The notes beneath the pieces were generated by a model. That model saw nothing but the letters and a program-made list of their open reading frames with translations. It was not told the origin of the DNA and ran no database searches. From the NCBI GenBank assembly GCA_964414755.1, contig CAYPXH010000024.1, forward strand, positions 1 to 21,547: 21,547 nt of DNA. Reading direction: 5' to 3'. The translations under genes and the position numbers were made by a program. The DNA is from JAEUKQ01 sp964414755 (lineage in GTDB: Bacteria; Pseudomonadota; Alphaproteobacteria; JAEUKQ01). Positions 1-7,700 of this stretch are shown here, piece after piece; within the stretch, counting starts at the first letter, position 1, and each line of letters opens with the position of its first letter.

Positions 1-31
1 AAAAAATTAAAAAAAAATTTATATAAAATAC

Positions 32-62
32 AAAAAAAGTTGGTACGATGAAGTTATCAACC
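32..62 (-). terminator. Possible weak rho-independent terminator
   Basis: Read on the minus strand, a short imperfect stem (TGGT and GAT pairing with ATC and ACCA around a six-base loop, with a small internal bulge) is followed by AAC and seven Ts. It begins inside the last codons of the truncated ABC ATPase. The stem is short and mostly A/T, so this is only a candidate. The remaining bases to position 1 are nearly pure A/T and show nothing else. Confidence 0.22.
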
Positions 63-503
63 AGATAGCTGGTGTAGATAATGTTCTCTAAAGTTAATTA
101 AACCAGTTTCTGCAAGAATATCAGTAATAAATGTTGGATTAGAATATTCACCACGTAAGCGAGCACTAAATGTAATGTTTGATTGAACATTGAGCCACGG
201 AAGAAGTGTATCATGTTGGGCTAGATAAGAAATTGATCCAGCAGGTAGACGTTGGTTGCCGAAGTTAATATCCAGTTGCATATTCTTAGAAATTTCTAAG
301 CCTGATATAATGCGCAATAAGGTTGATTTGCCAATTCCACTGCGCCCAATAACAGCTGTCCATTCGCCCAGACTCAGGTTTAAGGATATATTTTCAAAGA
401 AGACTTTACCAAGCTTATAGGTAAAGTTTTTTAATGAAACAGAAAGGCTATCTTGCGGTGTCTGTGTTGATAATATTAATGATTGTAATTCTTTTAAAAC
501 CAC
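57..503 (-). pseudogene. thiZ: Truncated ABC transporter ATPase, probably thiamine-precursor uptake (ThiZ-like)
   Basis: The 148-residue product is the N-terminal part of an ABC ATPase. It has a Walker A loop (GRSGIGKST, about residues 52-60) and a Q-loop region with LAQHDTLLPWL, a pattern typical of the ThiZ/SsuB/TauB group. It ends at LSG, the first residues of the ABC signature, followed at once by TGA. Walker B, the D-loop and the H-loop are missing; full-length relatives are roughly 230-260 residues. None of the three frames in the remaining 56 bases encodes the rest of the signature, so a simple frameshift is unlikely. The GTG start (501-503) has GGAGGG five to six bases upstream, inside a TPP riboswitch, and this links the gene to thiamine or hydroxymethylpyrimidine import. 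The ThiZ assignment is inferred from the riboswitch plus family resemblance. The truncation could be real gene decay, a rearrangement, or a contig-end artefact. Confidence 0.72.
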
Positions 504-589
504 TCGTCCCTCCGCCGGTATTAACCAGATCAGGTTTTAGGGGTCGTTGTCTATACAACCTCTCAGCCAAGTGGGCTCCCCCCAGTGAT
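499..589 (-). promoter_or_regulatory. TPP riboswitch (THI element)
   Basis: The minus strand carries the conserved thiamine pyrophosphate aptamer. CTGAGA lies at 561-566 and ACCTGATCTGGT at 524-535, followed by TAATACCGGCGGAGGGA down to about 507. GGGG (within 578-583) can pair with the CCCC before the CCTGATC segment (P2). A small GTTGT/ACAAC hairpin occupies the usual variable position after CTGAGA. P1 pairs ATCACT (589-584) with AGTGGT (504-499), which includes the GTG start codon of the downstream ABC ATPase gene. The GGAGGG ribosome-binding site (508-513) is part of the conserved 3' strand. TPP binding would therefore be expected to block translation initiation directly. All the key aptamer blocks are visible, so the identification is strong; the mechanism is inferred. 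Confidence 0.95.
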
Positions 590-776
590 AAACTTATCGT
601 TGATTGGGGCATGAATAGATAAATTTGTCAAATATAAAATGAGCAAAATATACAAATTATATATAAACACCTATAAGATTATATTTTTGCAAATCCTGGA
701 CTTTTTTAGGGTTATTATCTAAGCTAAAACATCAATCTAATAAAATTATTGTTGTTTCATTTTCTAGGAGATTTAT
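590..776. other. Divergent intergenic region between the TPP riboswitch and proS
   Basis: This is about 187 bases of very A/T-rich DNA that must hold promoters firing in both directions. On the minus strand a perfect TTGACA lies at 631-626, but no good -10 box follows at 16-19 bases. On the plus strand TATTAT (713-718) resembles a -10 box for proS without a convincing -35. No RNA gene or small open frame with a credible ribosome-binding site was seen. Confidence 0.4.
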
Positions 777-2111
777 ATGCGCAGAAGCGCTCTTTTCTTG
801 CCAACTTTGAAAGAAAATCCTACTGAAGCTCAGATTGTATCACACCGCTTATTACTTCGCTCTGGTATGATTCGACAAACCAGTGCTGGAATATACTGCT
901 GGCTTCCCATGGGATTTAAGGTGTTAAAAAAAATAGAGCAGATCGTTCGTGAGGAACAGGATAAAGCTGGTTGTCAAGAATTGCTGATGCCAACAATACA
1001 GTCGGCCGAGCTTTGGAAAGAGTCTGGTAGATATAATGATTATGGTAAGGAGATGTTACGATTCAAAGACAGGCACGAGCGAGAAATACTCTACGGACCT
1101 ACGAATGAAGAATTAATGACAGATATTTTTCGTCAAGCTGTTAAATCATATCGTGACTTACCAAAACTACTTTACCATATTCAATGGAAATTTAGAGACG
1201 AGGTTAGACCCAGATTCGGTTTAATGCGTGGTCGAGAGTTCTTAATGAAAGATAGTTATTCTTTTGATCTAGACTATGACAGCGCAAAAAAAGCTTATAA
1301 TAAAATGTTTGTGGCTTATTTACGCACATTTGCCCGTTTGGGGTTGAAGGCAATACCAATGCAAGCTGCAACTGGGCCAATAGGTGGAGACCTTAGCCAT
1401 GAATTTATTATTTTAGCAGATACAGGTGAAAGTGCTGTATATTGTGATCAAAAATTACTTGACAAAAATCCATTACAAGATTCGGTGCATTACGAATCCG
1501 ATCTGCAGGAAATTGTTGATTCTTGGATATCACACTACGCAGCAACCGATGAGAAACACGACCCTGTTCGATGCCCAATTCCAGCTAATCAATTAGTTTC
1601 GGCTCGCGGTATTGAAGTAGGGCATGTTTTTTATTTTGGTACAAAGTACTCCGAGGCAATGAAAGCTTCTATTACAACACAGGAGGGGCAAAATATATAT
1701 GTGCATATGGGGTCCTATGGTATAGGTGTTTCAAGATTGGTTGCTGCGATTATCGAGGCTAGCCACGATGAATCTGGTATTATTTGGCCTGAATCGGTTG
1801 CGCCATATTCGCTTGGTCTCATAAATGCCGTGCAATCTGATGCGCATGTTACTAAAATAACTGATCAGATTTATGATCAGTTACGTCAGCAGAATGTTGA
1901 AGTTCTTTATGATGATCGGGATGAGAGGGCTGGAACAAAGTTTAGTGATATGGATTTAATTGGTGTACCATGGCAAATTATTGTTGGTACCAAAGGTATA
2001 AAAAATGGAACAGTCGAAGTTAAAAACCGCAAAACTGGTCAGCGCGAGATGATATCGCAAGAATCCATGTACGCCAAATTTAATAATATCAAGGTAGGTC
2101 TTCGGTGCTAA
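777..2111 (+). CDS. proS: Prolyl-tRNA synthetase (short alphaproteobacterial type)
   Basis: A class II aminoacyl-tRNA synthetase that charges tRNA-Pro with proline in the cytoplasm. The 444-residue product shows class II motif 2 at about residues 139-162 (FRDEVRPRFG, then GREFLMKDSYSF) and motif 3 at about 312-327 (GSYGIGVSRLVAA). The TNEE element lies near 109-112, and a C-terminal anticodon-binding domain follows (DRDERAGTKFSDMDLIGVPW region). E. coli ProS is about 570 residues and has a cis-editing insertion between motifs 2 and 3. That insertion is absent here, as is normal for alphaproteobacterial ProS, so Ala-tRNA-Pro clearance would need a free-standing editing factor. AGGAG at 766-770, six bases before ATG, fixes the start. 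The 3' end overlaps lolC by seven bases, placing it first in a proS-lolC-lolD-dnaE operon. Confidence 0.97.
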   Translation: MRRSALFLPTLKENPTEAQIVSHRLLLRSGMIRQTSAGIYCWLPMGFKVLKKIEQIVREEQDKAGCQELLMPTIQSAELWKESGRYNDYGKEMLRFKDRHEREILYGPTNEELMTDIFRQAVKSYRDLPKLLYHIQWKFRDEVRPRFGLMRGREFLMKDSYSFDLDYDSAKKAYNKMFVAYLRTFARLGLKAIPMQAATGPIGGDLSHEFIILADTGESAVYCDQKLLDKNPLQDSVHYESDLQEIVDSWISHYAATDEKHDPVRCPIPANQLVSARGIEVGHVFYFGTKYSEAMKASITTQEGQNIYVHMGSYGIGVSRLVAAIIEASHDESGIIWPESVAPYSLGLINAVQSDAHVTKITDQIYDQLRQQNVEVLYDDRDERAGTKFSDMDLIGVPWQIIVGTKGIKNGTVEVKNRKTGQREMISQESMYAKFNNIKVGLRC

Positions 2112-3361
2112 GATTCGAACGTTATATTGCTTGGCGTTATCTACGTTCAAGGCGGCAAGAAGGTCTTATATCCATCATTACCTTATTATCATTATTAGGT
2201 ATATGCTTGGGTGTCGCAACATTGATAATTGTTATGTCTGTTATGAACGGTTTTCGCGATGAGCTGTTCAAAAAGATTCTGGGTTTTAATGGGCATTTGT
2301 TTGTCAACAGCTTTCAACAGGCCGGAGGGTTAAAAGATTATAATCTTGTCAGCCAGAAAATAAAACAAGTTGAAGGTGTCATTGCCGCAACGCCTTTGAT
2401 TGAAGATGGTGCGATGATAACCTCTGATCATGGTATCGACTTTGCTCGAGTTCGCGGCCTATCTATTCAAGATTTATCTAGCCGACCCTTTATTACTGAC
2501 AATATAATTATTGGTAATATCAATCAATTCCAAGAACGAGAAGGGGTAGTGATAGGGTACAAAATGGCCTCACGACTAGGTGTTTCTATTGGTGACTTTA
2601 TCACTTTAATTACACCTCAGAATCGTGAAACTATTATTGGAAATGTCCCCAGAATCAAGGATTATCCTATTCTTGCTATCTTTAATGTGGGTATGTCACA
2701 ATATGATGCTAATTTTGTTTTATTACCATTAGCATCTGCACAGGCGTATTTCAATCGCGGTCAGAGTGTAGACTATATTGAAATTATTACTCCCAACCCC
2801 AATCAGGCAACTACTGTTCAGCAAAACATTCTTACATATTTTAAGCAAAATAACATATCTTATCAGGTTGACAGTTGGCAAGAACGATACAAGGATTTCT
2901 TAGATGTTCTAAATGTTGAGAAAACTGTTATGTTTATTATTCTGATGCTGATTATTATTGTTGCATCTTTTAATATCATATCCAGCCAAATAATGACTGT
3001 TAAAGATAAACGACAAGAAATTGGTATTTTAAGAACGATGGGGGCAACCAAAAGGTCAATTCTTAAGGTGTTTTTAATTAATGGTGCTAGCACAGGTTTT
3101 TTTGGGGTTGGTGCTGGCTTTCTTTTGGGGATTGCGGTTGTGAAGAATATTGAGGCTATTCGACAATTTTTGCAACAAGTGATCGGAACTGAACTATTTC
3201 CAAATGAATTTTATTTTCTATCACAATTACCTGCTGTTATGGATTGGGGGCAGGTTCTTTTGATTGTTGGTCTTGCTTTTAGTTTAACGGTTTTAGCTTC
3301 ATTATATCCAGCCTGGCGTGCTGCAAGGCTTGATCCAGTAAAAGTGCTACGTTATGAATAA
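2105..3361 (+). CDS. lolC: Lipoprotein-releasing system permease LolC/LolE family
   Basis: Inner-membrane subunit of the Lol ABC transporter, which extracts mature lipoproteins from the inner membrane and passes them to LolA. The 418-residue protein has the family layout. It starts with a short cytoplasmic segment (RYIAWRYLRSRR) and a first membrane helix at about residues 20-48 running into VMNGFRDEL. A large periplasmic domain follows (about 50-265), then three more helices at about 274-298, 322-345 and 378-402, with the typical ending PAWRAARLDPVKVLRYE. It begins with GTG inside the last codons of proS (7-base overlap) and ends 8 bases into lolD, so translation is probably coupled. Only one LolC/E-type permease is present, and no second copy flanks it. 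In bacteria with a single copy the permease probably works as a homodimer (inference), so LolC versus LolE naming is nominal. Confidence 0.94.
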   Translation: MLRFERYIAWRYLRSRRQEGLISIITLLSLLGICLGVATLIIVMSVMNGFRDELFKKILGFNGHLFVNSFQQAGGLKDYNLVSQKIKQVEGVIAATPLIEDGAMITSDHGIDFARVRGLSIQDLSSRPFITDNIIIGNINQFQEREGVVIGYKMASRLGVSIGDFITLITPQNRETIIGNVPRIKDYPILAIFNVGMSQYDANFVLLPLASAQAYFNRGQSVDYIEIITPNPNQATTVQQNILTYFKQNNISYQVDSWQERYKDFLDVLNVEKTVMFIILMLIIIVASFNIISSQIMTVKDKRQEIGILRTMGATKRSILKVFLINGASTGFFGVGAGFLLGIAVVKNIEAIRQFLQQVIGTELFPNEFYFLSQLPAVMDWGQVLLIVGLAFSLTVLASLYPAWRAARLDPVKVLRYE

Positions 3362-4195
3362 TTTAAATGAAATATTAACACTCAGGTCAGTTAGCCGAAA
3401 ATTTAGACAATATAATGGATTTTTGCCTGTCATTAGAGACTGCAACTTTTCTATAAAATCAGGAAAAATGGTTGCATTACTTGGGCNNNNNNNNNNNNNN
3501 NNNNNNNNNNNNNNNNNNNNNNNNNNNNNNNNNNNNNNNNNNNNNNNNNNNNNNNNNNNNNNNNNNNNNNNNNNNNNNNNNNNNNNATTAGAGACTGCAA
3601 CTTTTCTATAAAATCAGGAAAAATGGTTGCATTACTTGGGCCATCTGGTTCTGGCAAGTCAACCCTTTTACATATTTGTGGATTGCTCGAGCAGCCAGAT
3701 GAAGGTGATGTTTTAGTTTCAGGTCAATCAGCTGCAAAACTTAGTGATTATCGCCGTTCATTGCTGCGGCAGAATTACATAGGTTTTGTCTATCAATACC
3801 ATCACTTGCTAAAAGATTTTTCTGCATTGGAAAATGTTATGATTCCGCAGCTTATATTTGGCAGGAGTAGGGTGCAAGCAAAGCAAAATGCTTTAGAACT
3901 ACTTGAAAAGGTAAAATTATCAGATAGGCTAAATCACCGTCCAGGTAAGTTATCTGGTGGCGAACAACAAAGGGTTGCAATAGCCAGGGCGTTAGCTAAT
4001 AACCCAAAGATTTTACTTGCTGATGAGCCCACAGGTAATCTGGATACCAAGACAACAGAAGAAGTGTTTTTATTGATTCAAAAATTAGCTAGGGAAATGG
4101 GGTTATCTGCGCTTATTGCAACCCATAACTTAGATTTAGCCAAGCGAATGGACGAAGTTATGCGTATTGAAGATGGAAAAATTCACTTGATATAA
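3354..4195 (+). CDS. lolD: Lipoprotein-releasing system ATP-binding protein LolD (interrupted by assembly gap)
   Basis: ATPase of the LolCD(E) lipoprotein release complex. The start (ATG 3354) overlaps lolC by eight bases. The first 44 codons are read up to the Ns. The frame resumes after the gap at ATT 3587 and runs to TAA at 4195. The 55 bases before the gap (3432-3486) are identical to the 55 after it (3587-3641). Collapsing them gives one continuous 228-residue protein, close to the 233 residues of E. coli LolD. Motifs are complete: Walker A GPSGSGKST, a Q-loop in GFVYQYHHLLKDFSALENV, signature LSGGEQQRVAIARAL, Walker B ILLADEP followed by TGNLD, and H-loop ATHNLD. As written the duplicated segment plus gap (155 bases) shifts the frame, so automatic callers will report two fragments. 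I regard the gene as intact. dnaE starts 12 bases after its stop. Confidence 0.93.
3432..3486 (+). repeat. 55-bp exact duplicate, left copy, at gap edge
   Basis: These 55 bases, ending directly at the first N, are identical to 3587-3641. They encode residues 27-44 of LolD (IRDCNFSIKSGK onward). The two copies are most simply overlapping contig ends that the scaffolder did not merge. Confidence 0.97.
3487..3586. other. Assembly gap of exactly 100 Ns
   Basis: A run of 100 undetermined bases sits inside lolD. The round length suggests a default scaffold spacer, not a measured distance. Identical 55-base flanks and the perfect LolD reading frame after collapse argue that no real sequence is missing here. 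Confidence 0.97.
3587..3641 (+). repeat. 55-bp exact duplicate, right copy, at gap edge
   Basis: Starts directly after the last N and repeats 3432-3486 without mismatch. Past position 3641 the sequence continues into the LolD Walker A loop, so this copy carries the true continuation of the gene. Confidence 0.97.
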
Positions 4196-4207
4196 AGGCA
4201 ATATGCT

Positions 4208-7200
4208 ATGCTAACACCTTTTGTGCATCTTCGTAATCATTCGGCTTATTCGCTTTCTGAGGGGGCGATTAAAGTTAAAGAGTTAGTTGAATTAGCTAAA
4301 AAAAACCACATGCCTGCGGTTGCCCTAACCGATACAAATAATCTTTTTGGTGCAATGGAATTTTCGCTTGCAGCAAAGGATTATGGTATTCAACCAATTA
4401 TTGGTTGTCAGCTTGCTGTTATTAACGAAAATAATGTTGATAGCAGAAAATTTGAAATACAAAAACCAACATTTTCTAGTCTTATTTTTCTGGTTCAAAA
4501 TAAAGAAGGATACCAAAATTTAAGTTATCTGGTTAGTCAGGCGTATCGTAATGCACAGAATTTACCTAACCCAGCAATATTTATGCATGAACTTACTGGA
4601 AAAACATCCGGTCTCATTGCCCTGACAGGCGGACCGCAAGGATTGGTGGGGCAGTTATTATTAAACAGAAATCATGACCAAGCAGCCGATGTTATCGAGC
4701 ATTTAAAGAAAATTTTTCAAGATCGACTTTATATTGAGCTTATGCGTCAAGGTACGGCAGAAGAAAATGCAACTGAACAGAGGTTTATAGAACTTGCTGC
4801 CCGTTATCATATTCCACTTGTTGCAACAAACGAGTCTTTTTTTGCCAGTGCTGACGTTTATGAAGCTCATGATGCACTATTATGTATTGCACAAGGAGCA
4901 ACAATTACAGAACAAAATAGGCGTCGTGTTACTGTTAATAATTATTTTAAATCAGGCAAAGAAATGCTTGATATTTTTGCTGATATTCCTGAAGCAACAG
5001 CGAATACGTTAGCAATAGCCAGGCGTTGTTCTTTCTTACTTGAACCAAGAAAAACTGTTTTCCCAAAGTTCCATGACATTTACGAACCTGAAAAGGATGA
5101 AAAAACTTTATTAAAAGAGCAAGCAAAACAAGGTTTAGAACTGCGAATAAAAGAAATTCTCTCATCACCAGAATATGATGACCAAAAACTTAATCAACAA
5201 TTATACTGGGAAAGATTAGAGTATGAGCTGTCACTAATCATCAAAATGGGTTTTGCCGGATATTTCCTGATTGTCGCAGATTTTATTAAATGGTCAAAGA
5301 AGAATCAGATACCGGTTGGTCCAGGTCGTGGCTCTGGTGCAGGTTCAGTTGTTGCATGGGCATTAACTATTACTGAACTTGATCCAATAAGATGGGGATT
5401 GTTATTTGAACGATTCCTTAACCCTGAACGGGTTTCATTGCCGGATTTTGACGTAGATTTTTGTCAAGATCGTCGTGATGAAGTAATTGATTATGTTCGT
5501 AATAAATATGGCATATCACGTGTTGCCCAGATTATTACGTTCGGTAAATTACAGGCCAGGGCAGTTTTACGTGATGTAGGACGCGTTCTGGAATTGCCAT
5601 ATACCCAAGTTGACAAATTATGTAAGCAGATACCCAATAATCCAACAAATCCAGTAACCTTAAAACAGGTTTTGGATATGGATAAGCAGTTGCAAGAGGT
5701 ACGGCGTCAAGAACCAAATATTGATCGCTTGTTTAATATCGCTTTACAGTTAGAAGGTTTGTATAGACACGCTTCAACACATGCTGCAGGTGTTGTTATT
5801 GGCCAACAACCGCTTGAGGAATATGTTCCTTTATACCAGGATAGCAAATCTACAATGCCAGCTACCCAGTTCAATATGAAATATGTTGAACTAGCTGGCC
5901 TAATTAAATTTGATTTCCTAGGTCTTAAGACTTTAACGATGATTGCATTAGCTGAAAAAATGCTTCATCAGCGTAAGATTAAGGTTGATTTAGCGAGACT
6001 AACTTTAAGTGATAATAAAACCTATGATATGCTTGGTCGTGGTGAATCAATGGGGGTTTTCCAGCTTGAAAGTGGTGGTATGCGTGATGTGCTTAGGAAA
6101 CTTAAACCAGACCGTTTTGAGGATATCATTGCTGTTGTTGCCTTATATCGCCCGGGACCAATGGATAATATTCCAAAATATATAGCCTGTAAGCATGGTA
6201 AGGAATCAGCAGATTACCTTCATCCTATGCTTGAAAACATACTGCGCGAGACCTTCGGTATTATGATATACCAGGAACAAGTAATGCAAATTGCCCAAGT
6301 TTTAGCAAATTATAGTTTAGGCAAAGCAGATATTTTAAGGCGCGCTATGGGTAAAAAAATTAAAGAAGAGATGGAGGCGCAGCGTAAAGTATTTATTGAT
6401 GGAGCCCGAAGAAATAATGTGGATGAAGCAACAGCAACAAAAATTTTTGATGAAGTTAACAAGTTTGCTGGCTATGGATTTAATAAAAGTCATGCTGCTG
6501 CTTATGCGCTGGTTTCTTATCAGACCGCGTGGCTAAAGGCTAATTATCCTGTTGAATTTTTTGCTGCTTCAATGACACTTGAAATCAGCAATACCGATAA
6601 GCTTGGGTTGATTAAACAAGAACTTAATAAGAATAAGATCGCATTATTACCGCCAGACATTAATAGAAGTGGTAGCATTTTTTTAGTTGAATCACATCAA
6701 AACAAGCTGGCAATTAGGTATGCCTTACCAGCGGTGCGCAATGTAGGAAATGCGTTGGCAGAAATGATCATCAATGTTCGTGCTACACGAGGTACATTTA
6801 AATCTTTACAAGAATTTATCGAGCATGTTGATAGTAAAACCTTAAATAAAAGACAGCTGGAAAGCTTGATTTGTGCAGGTGCTATGGATACACTTGTTCC
6901 TAATCGTCATCAAGCATACCAATCGATTGATATTATTTTACAACAAGCTGCCCAGTCATCAAAAAATCGTGAATCAGGTCAGATCGGTTTATTTGGTGTA
7001 AGCGATGCAAGTGAAGTGCAACGTTTTAATTTAAAACCATGCGACGACTGGAATCATATTGAAAAATTACAACATGAGTATGACTCGATAGGTTTCTACC
7101 TTTCATCACATCCATTAGACGCTTATGAAAAACAATTAAAGTATCTTAATGTTTCTTCGTATGCTGATGTACAGCAGCAAGGCGTTTATAATAGCCAAAG

Positions 7201-7684
7201 TGTAACTCTTGCTGGTGTAGTAATATCAAGACAAGAAAAGATTTCAGCCAAAGGTAACCGCTATGCTTATGTACGTTTTTCAGATCATAGCGGTATTTAC
7301 GAAGTAATGTTTTTTTCTGATGTTCTTATAGCTGCGCGTGAATTGCTTGAGCCAGGCAATATTTTACTATTACCTGTTGAAATACGTGAGGATCAATCAG
7401 AAATCAGGCTAACAGGGCAGCAGCCAAAATTATTGAATGAAGCTATGTCAGGGATCAAAAGTCTGATTCAAATACAGCTACGAGAGGCACAAACTGTTGC
7501 TTCTTTAAACCAAATTCTTATGAAATCAACAAACAATGGTAAAGATCAAATAAAAGTTATTGTCGAAACCGAATATGATGTTGTTGTCGAAATGACATTG
7601 GGGAAAGGATATCGTTGGAGTGATGATATAAAGCAACAGGTTCAAAAGTTGCTTGGTCAGGACGCTGTCGAAGAAATTATATGA
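4208..7684 (+). CDS. dnaE: DNA polymerase III alpha subunit
   Basis: Catalytic subunit of the replicative DNA polymerase. Its 1158 residues nearly equal the 1160 of E. coli DnaE. Domains in order: an N-terminal PHP domain (about 1-270); the Pol III palm with GPGRGSGAGS and catalytic aspartates D413 and D415 in PDFDVDF plus D569 in KFDFLG; fingers and tandem helix-hairpin-helix regions; a sliding-clamp peptide QIGLF at 925-929; and an OB fold near residue 1000. The PHP domain has lost metal ligands: the usual LHNH is LRNH (residues 8-11) and the usual TDHGN is TDTNN (41-45). It should therefore not proofread by itself, as in E. coli, and a separate DnaQ exonuclease is expected. The ATG at 4208 is preceded by AAAGG; an ATG at 4203 is out of frame. 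It lies 12 bases after lolD. Confidence 0.98.
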   Translation: MLTPFVHLRNHSAYSLSEGAIKVKELVELAKKNHMPAVALTDTNNLFGAMEFSLAAKDYGIQPIIGCQLAVINENNVDSRKFEIQKPTFSSLIFLVQNKEGYQNLSYLVSQAYRNAQNLPNPAIFMHELTGKTSGLIALTGGPQGLVGQLLLNRNHDQAADVIEHLKKIFQDRLYIELMRQGTAEENATEQRFIELAARYHIPLVATNESFFASADVYEAHDALLCIAQGATITEQNRRRVTVNNYFKSGKEMLDIFADIPEATANTLAIARRCSFLLEPRKTVFPKFHDIYEPEKDEKTLLKEQAKQGLELRIKEILSSPEYDDQKLNQQLYWERLEYELSLIIKMGFAGYFLIVADFIKWSKKNQIPVGPGRGSGAGSVVAWALTITELDPIRWGLLFERFLNPERVSLPDFDVDFCQDRRDEVIDYVRNKYGISRVAQIITFGKLQARAVLRDVGRVLELPYTQVDKLCKQIPNNPTNPVTLKQVLDMDKQLQEVRRQEPNIDRLFNIALQLEGLYRHASTHAAGVVIGQQPLEEYVPLYQDSKSTMPATQFNMKYVELAGLIKFDFLGLKTLTMIALAEKMLHQRKIKVDLARLTLSDNKTYDMLGRGESMGVFQLESGGMRDVLRKLKPDRFEDIIAVVALYRPGPMDNIPKYIACKHGKESADYLHPMLENILRETFGIMIYQEQVMQIAQVLANYSLGKADILRRAMGKKIKEEMEAQRKVFIDGARRNNVDEATATKIFDEVNKFAGYGFNKSHAAAYALVSYQTAWLKANYPVEFFAASMTLEISNTDKLGLIKQELNKNKIALLPPDINRSGSIFLVESHQNKLAIRYALPAVRNVGNALAEMIINVRATRGTFKSLQEFIEHVDSKTLNKRQLESLICAGAMDTLVPNRHQAYQSIDIILQQAAQSSKNRESGQIGLFGVSDASEVQRFNLKPCDDWNHIEKLQHEYDSIGFYLSSHPLDAYEKQLKYLNVSSYADVQQQGVYNSQSVTLAGVVISRQEKISAKGNRYAYVRFSDHSGIYEVMFFSDVLIAARELLEPGNILLLPVEIREDQSEIRLTGQQPKLLNEAMSGIKSLIQIQLREAQTVASLNQILMKSTNNGKDQIKVIVETEYDVVVEMTLGKGYRWSDDIKQQVQKLLGQDAVEEII

Positions 7685-7700
7685 AACGGAAGAATTATTA

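Noticed and set aside
434..622. Plus-strand open frame of 62 codons with a hydrophobic N-terminus.
   Set aside because: It is the reverse complement of the TPP riboswitch and the start of the ABC ATPase; it has no ribosome-binding site and no known family.
777..2111. proS as a truncated gene because it is much shorter than E. coli ProS.
   Set aside because: Motifs 2 and 3 and the C-terminal domain are all present; only the editing insertion is absent, as is normal for alphaproteobacteria.
3432..3641. A genuine 55-bp tandem repeat or insertion target duplication.
   Set aside because: Both copies abut the N run directly and encode the same LolD residues, which is what unmerged contig ends would produce.
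3354..4195. Reading lolD as two separate partial genes or a frameshifted pseudogene.
   Set aside because: The break coincides with 100 Ns flanked by identical 55-base ends; merging them gives one intact protein.
7653..7700. Upstream start for the hydroxyacid dehydrogenase at 7653.
   Set aside because: It lies inside dnaE, lacks a good ribosome-binding site, and adds residues before the fold; ATG 7701 has GGAAG correctly spaced.
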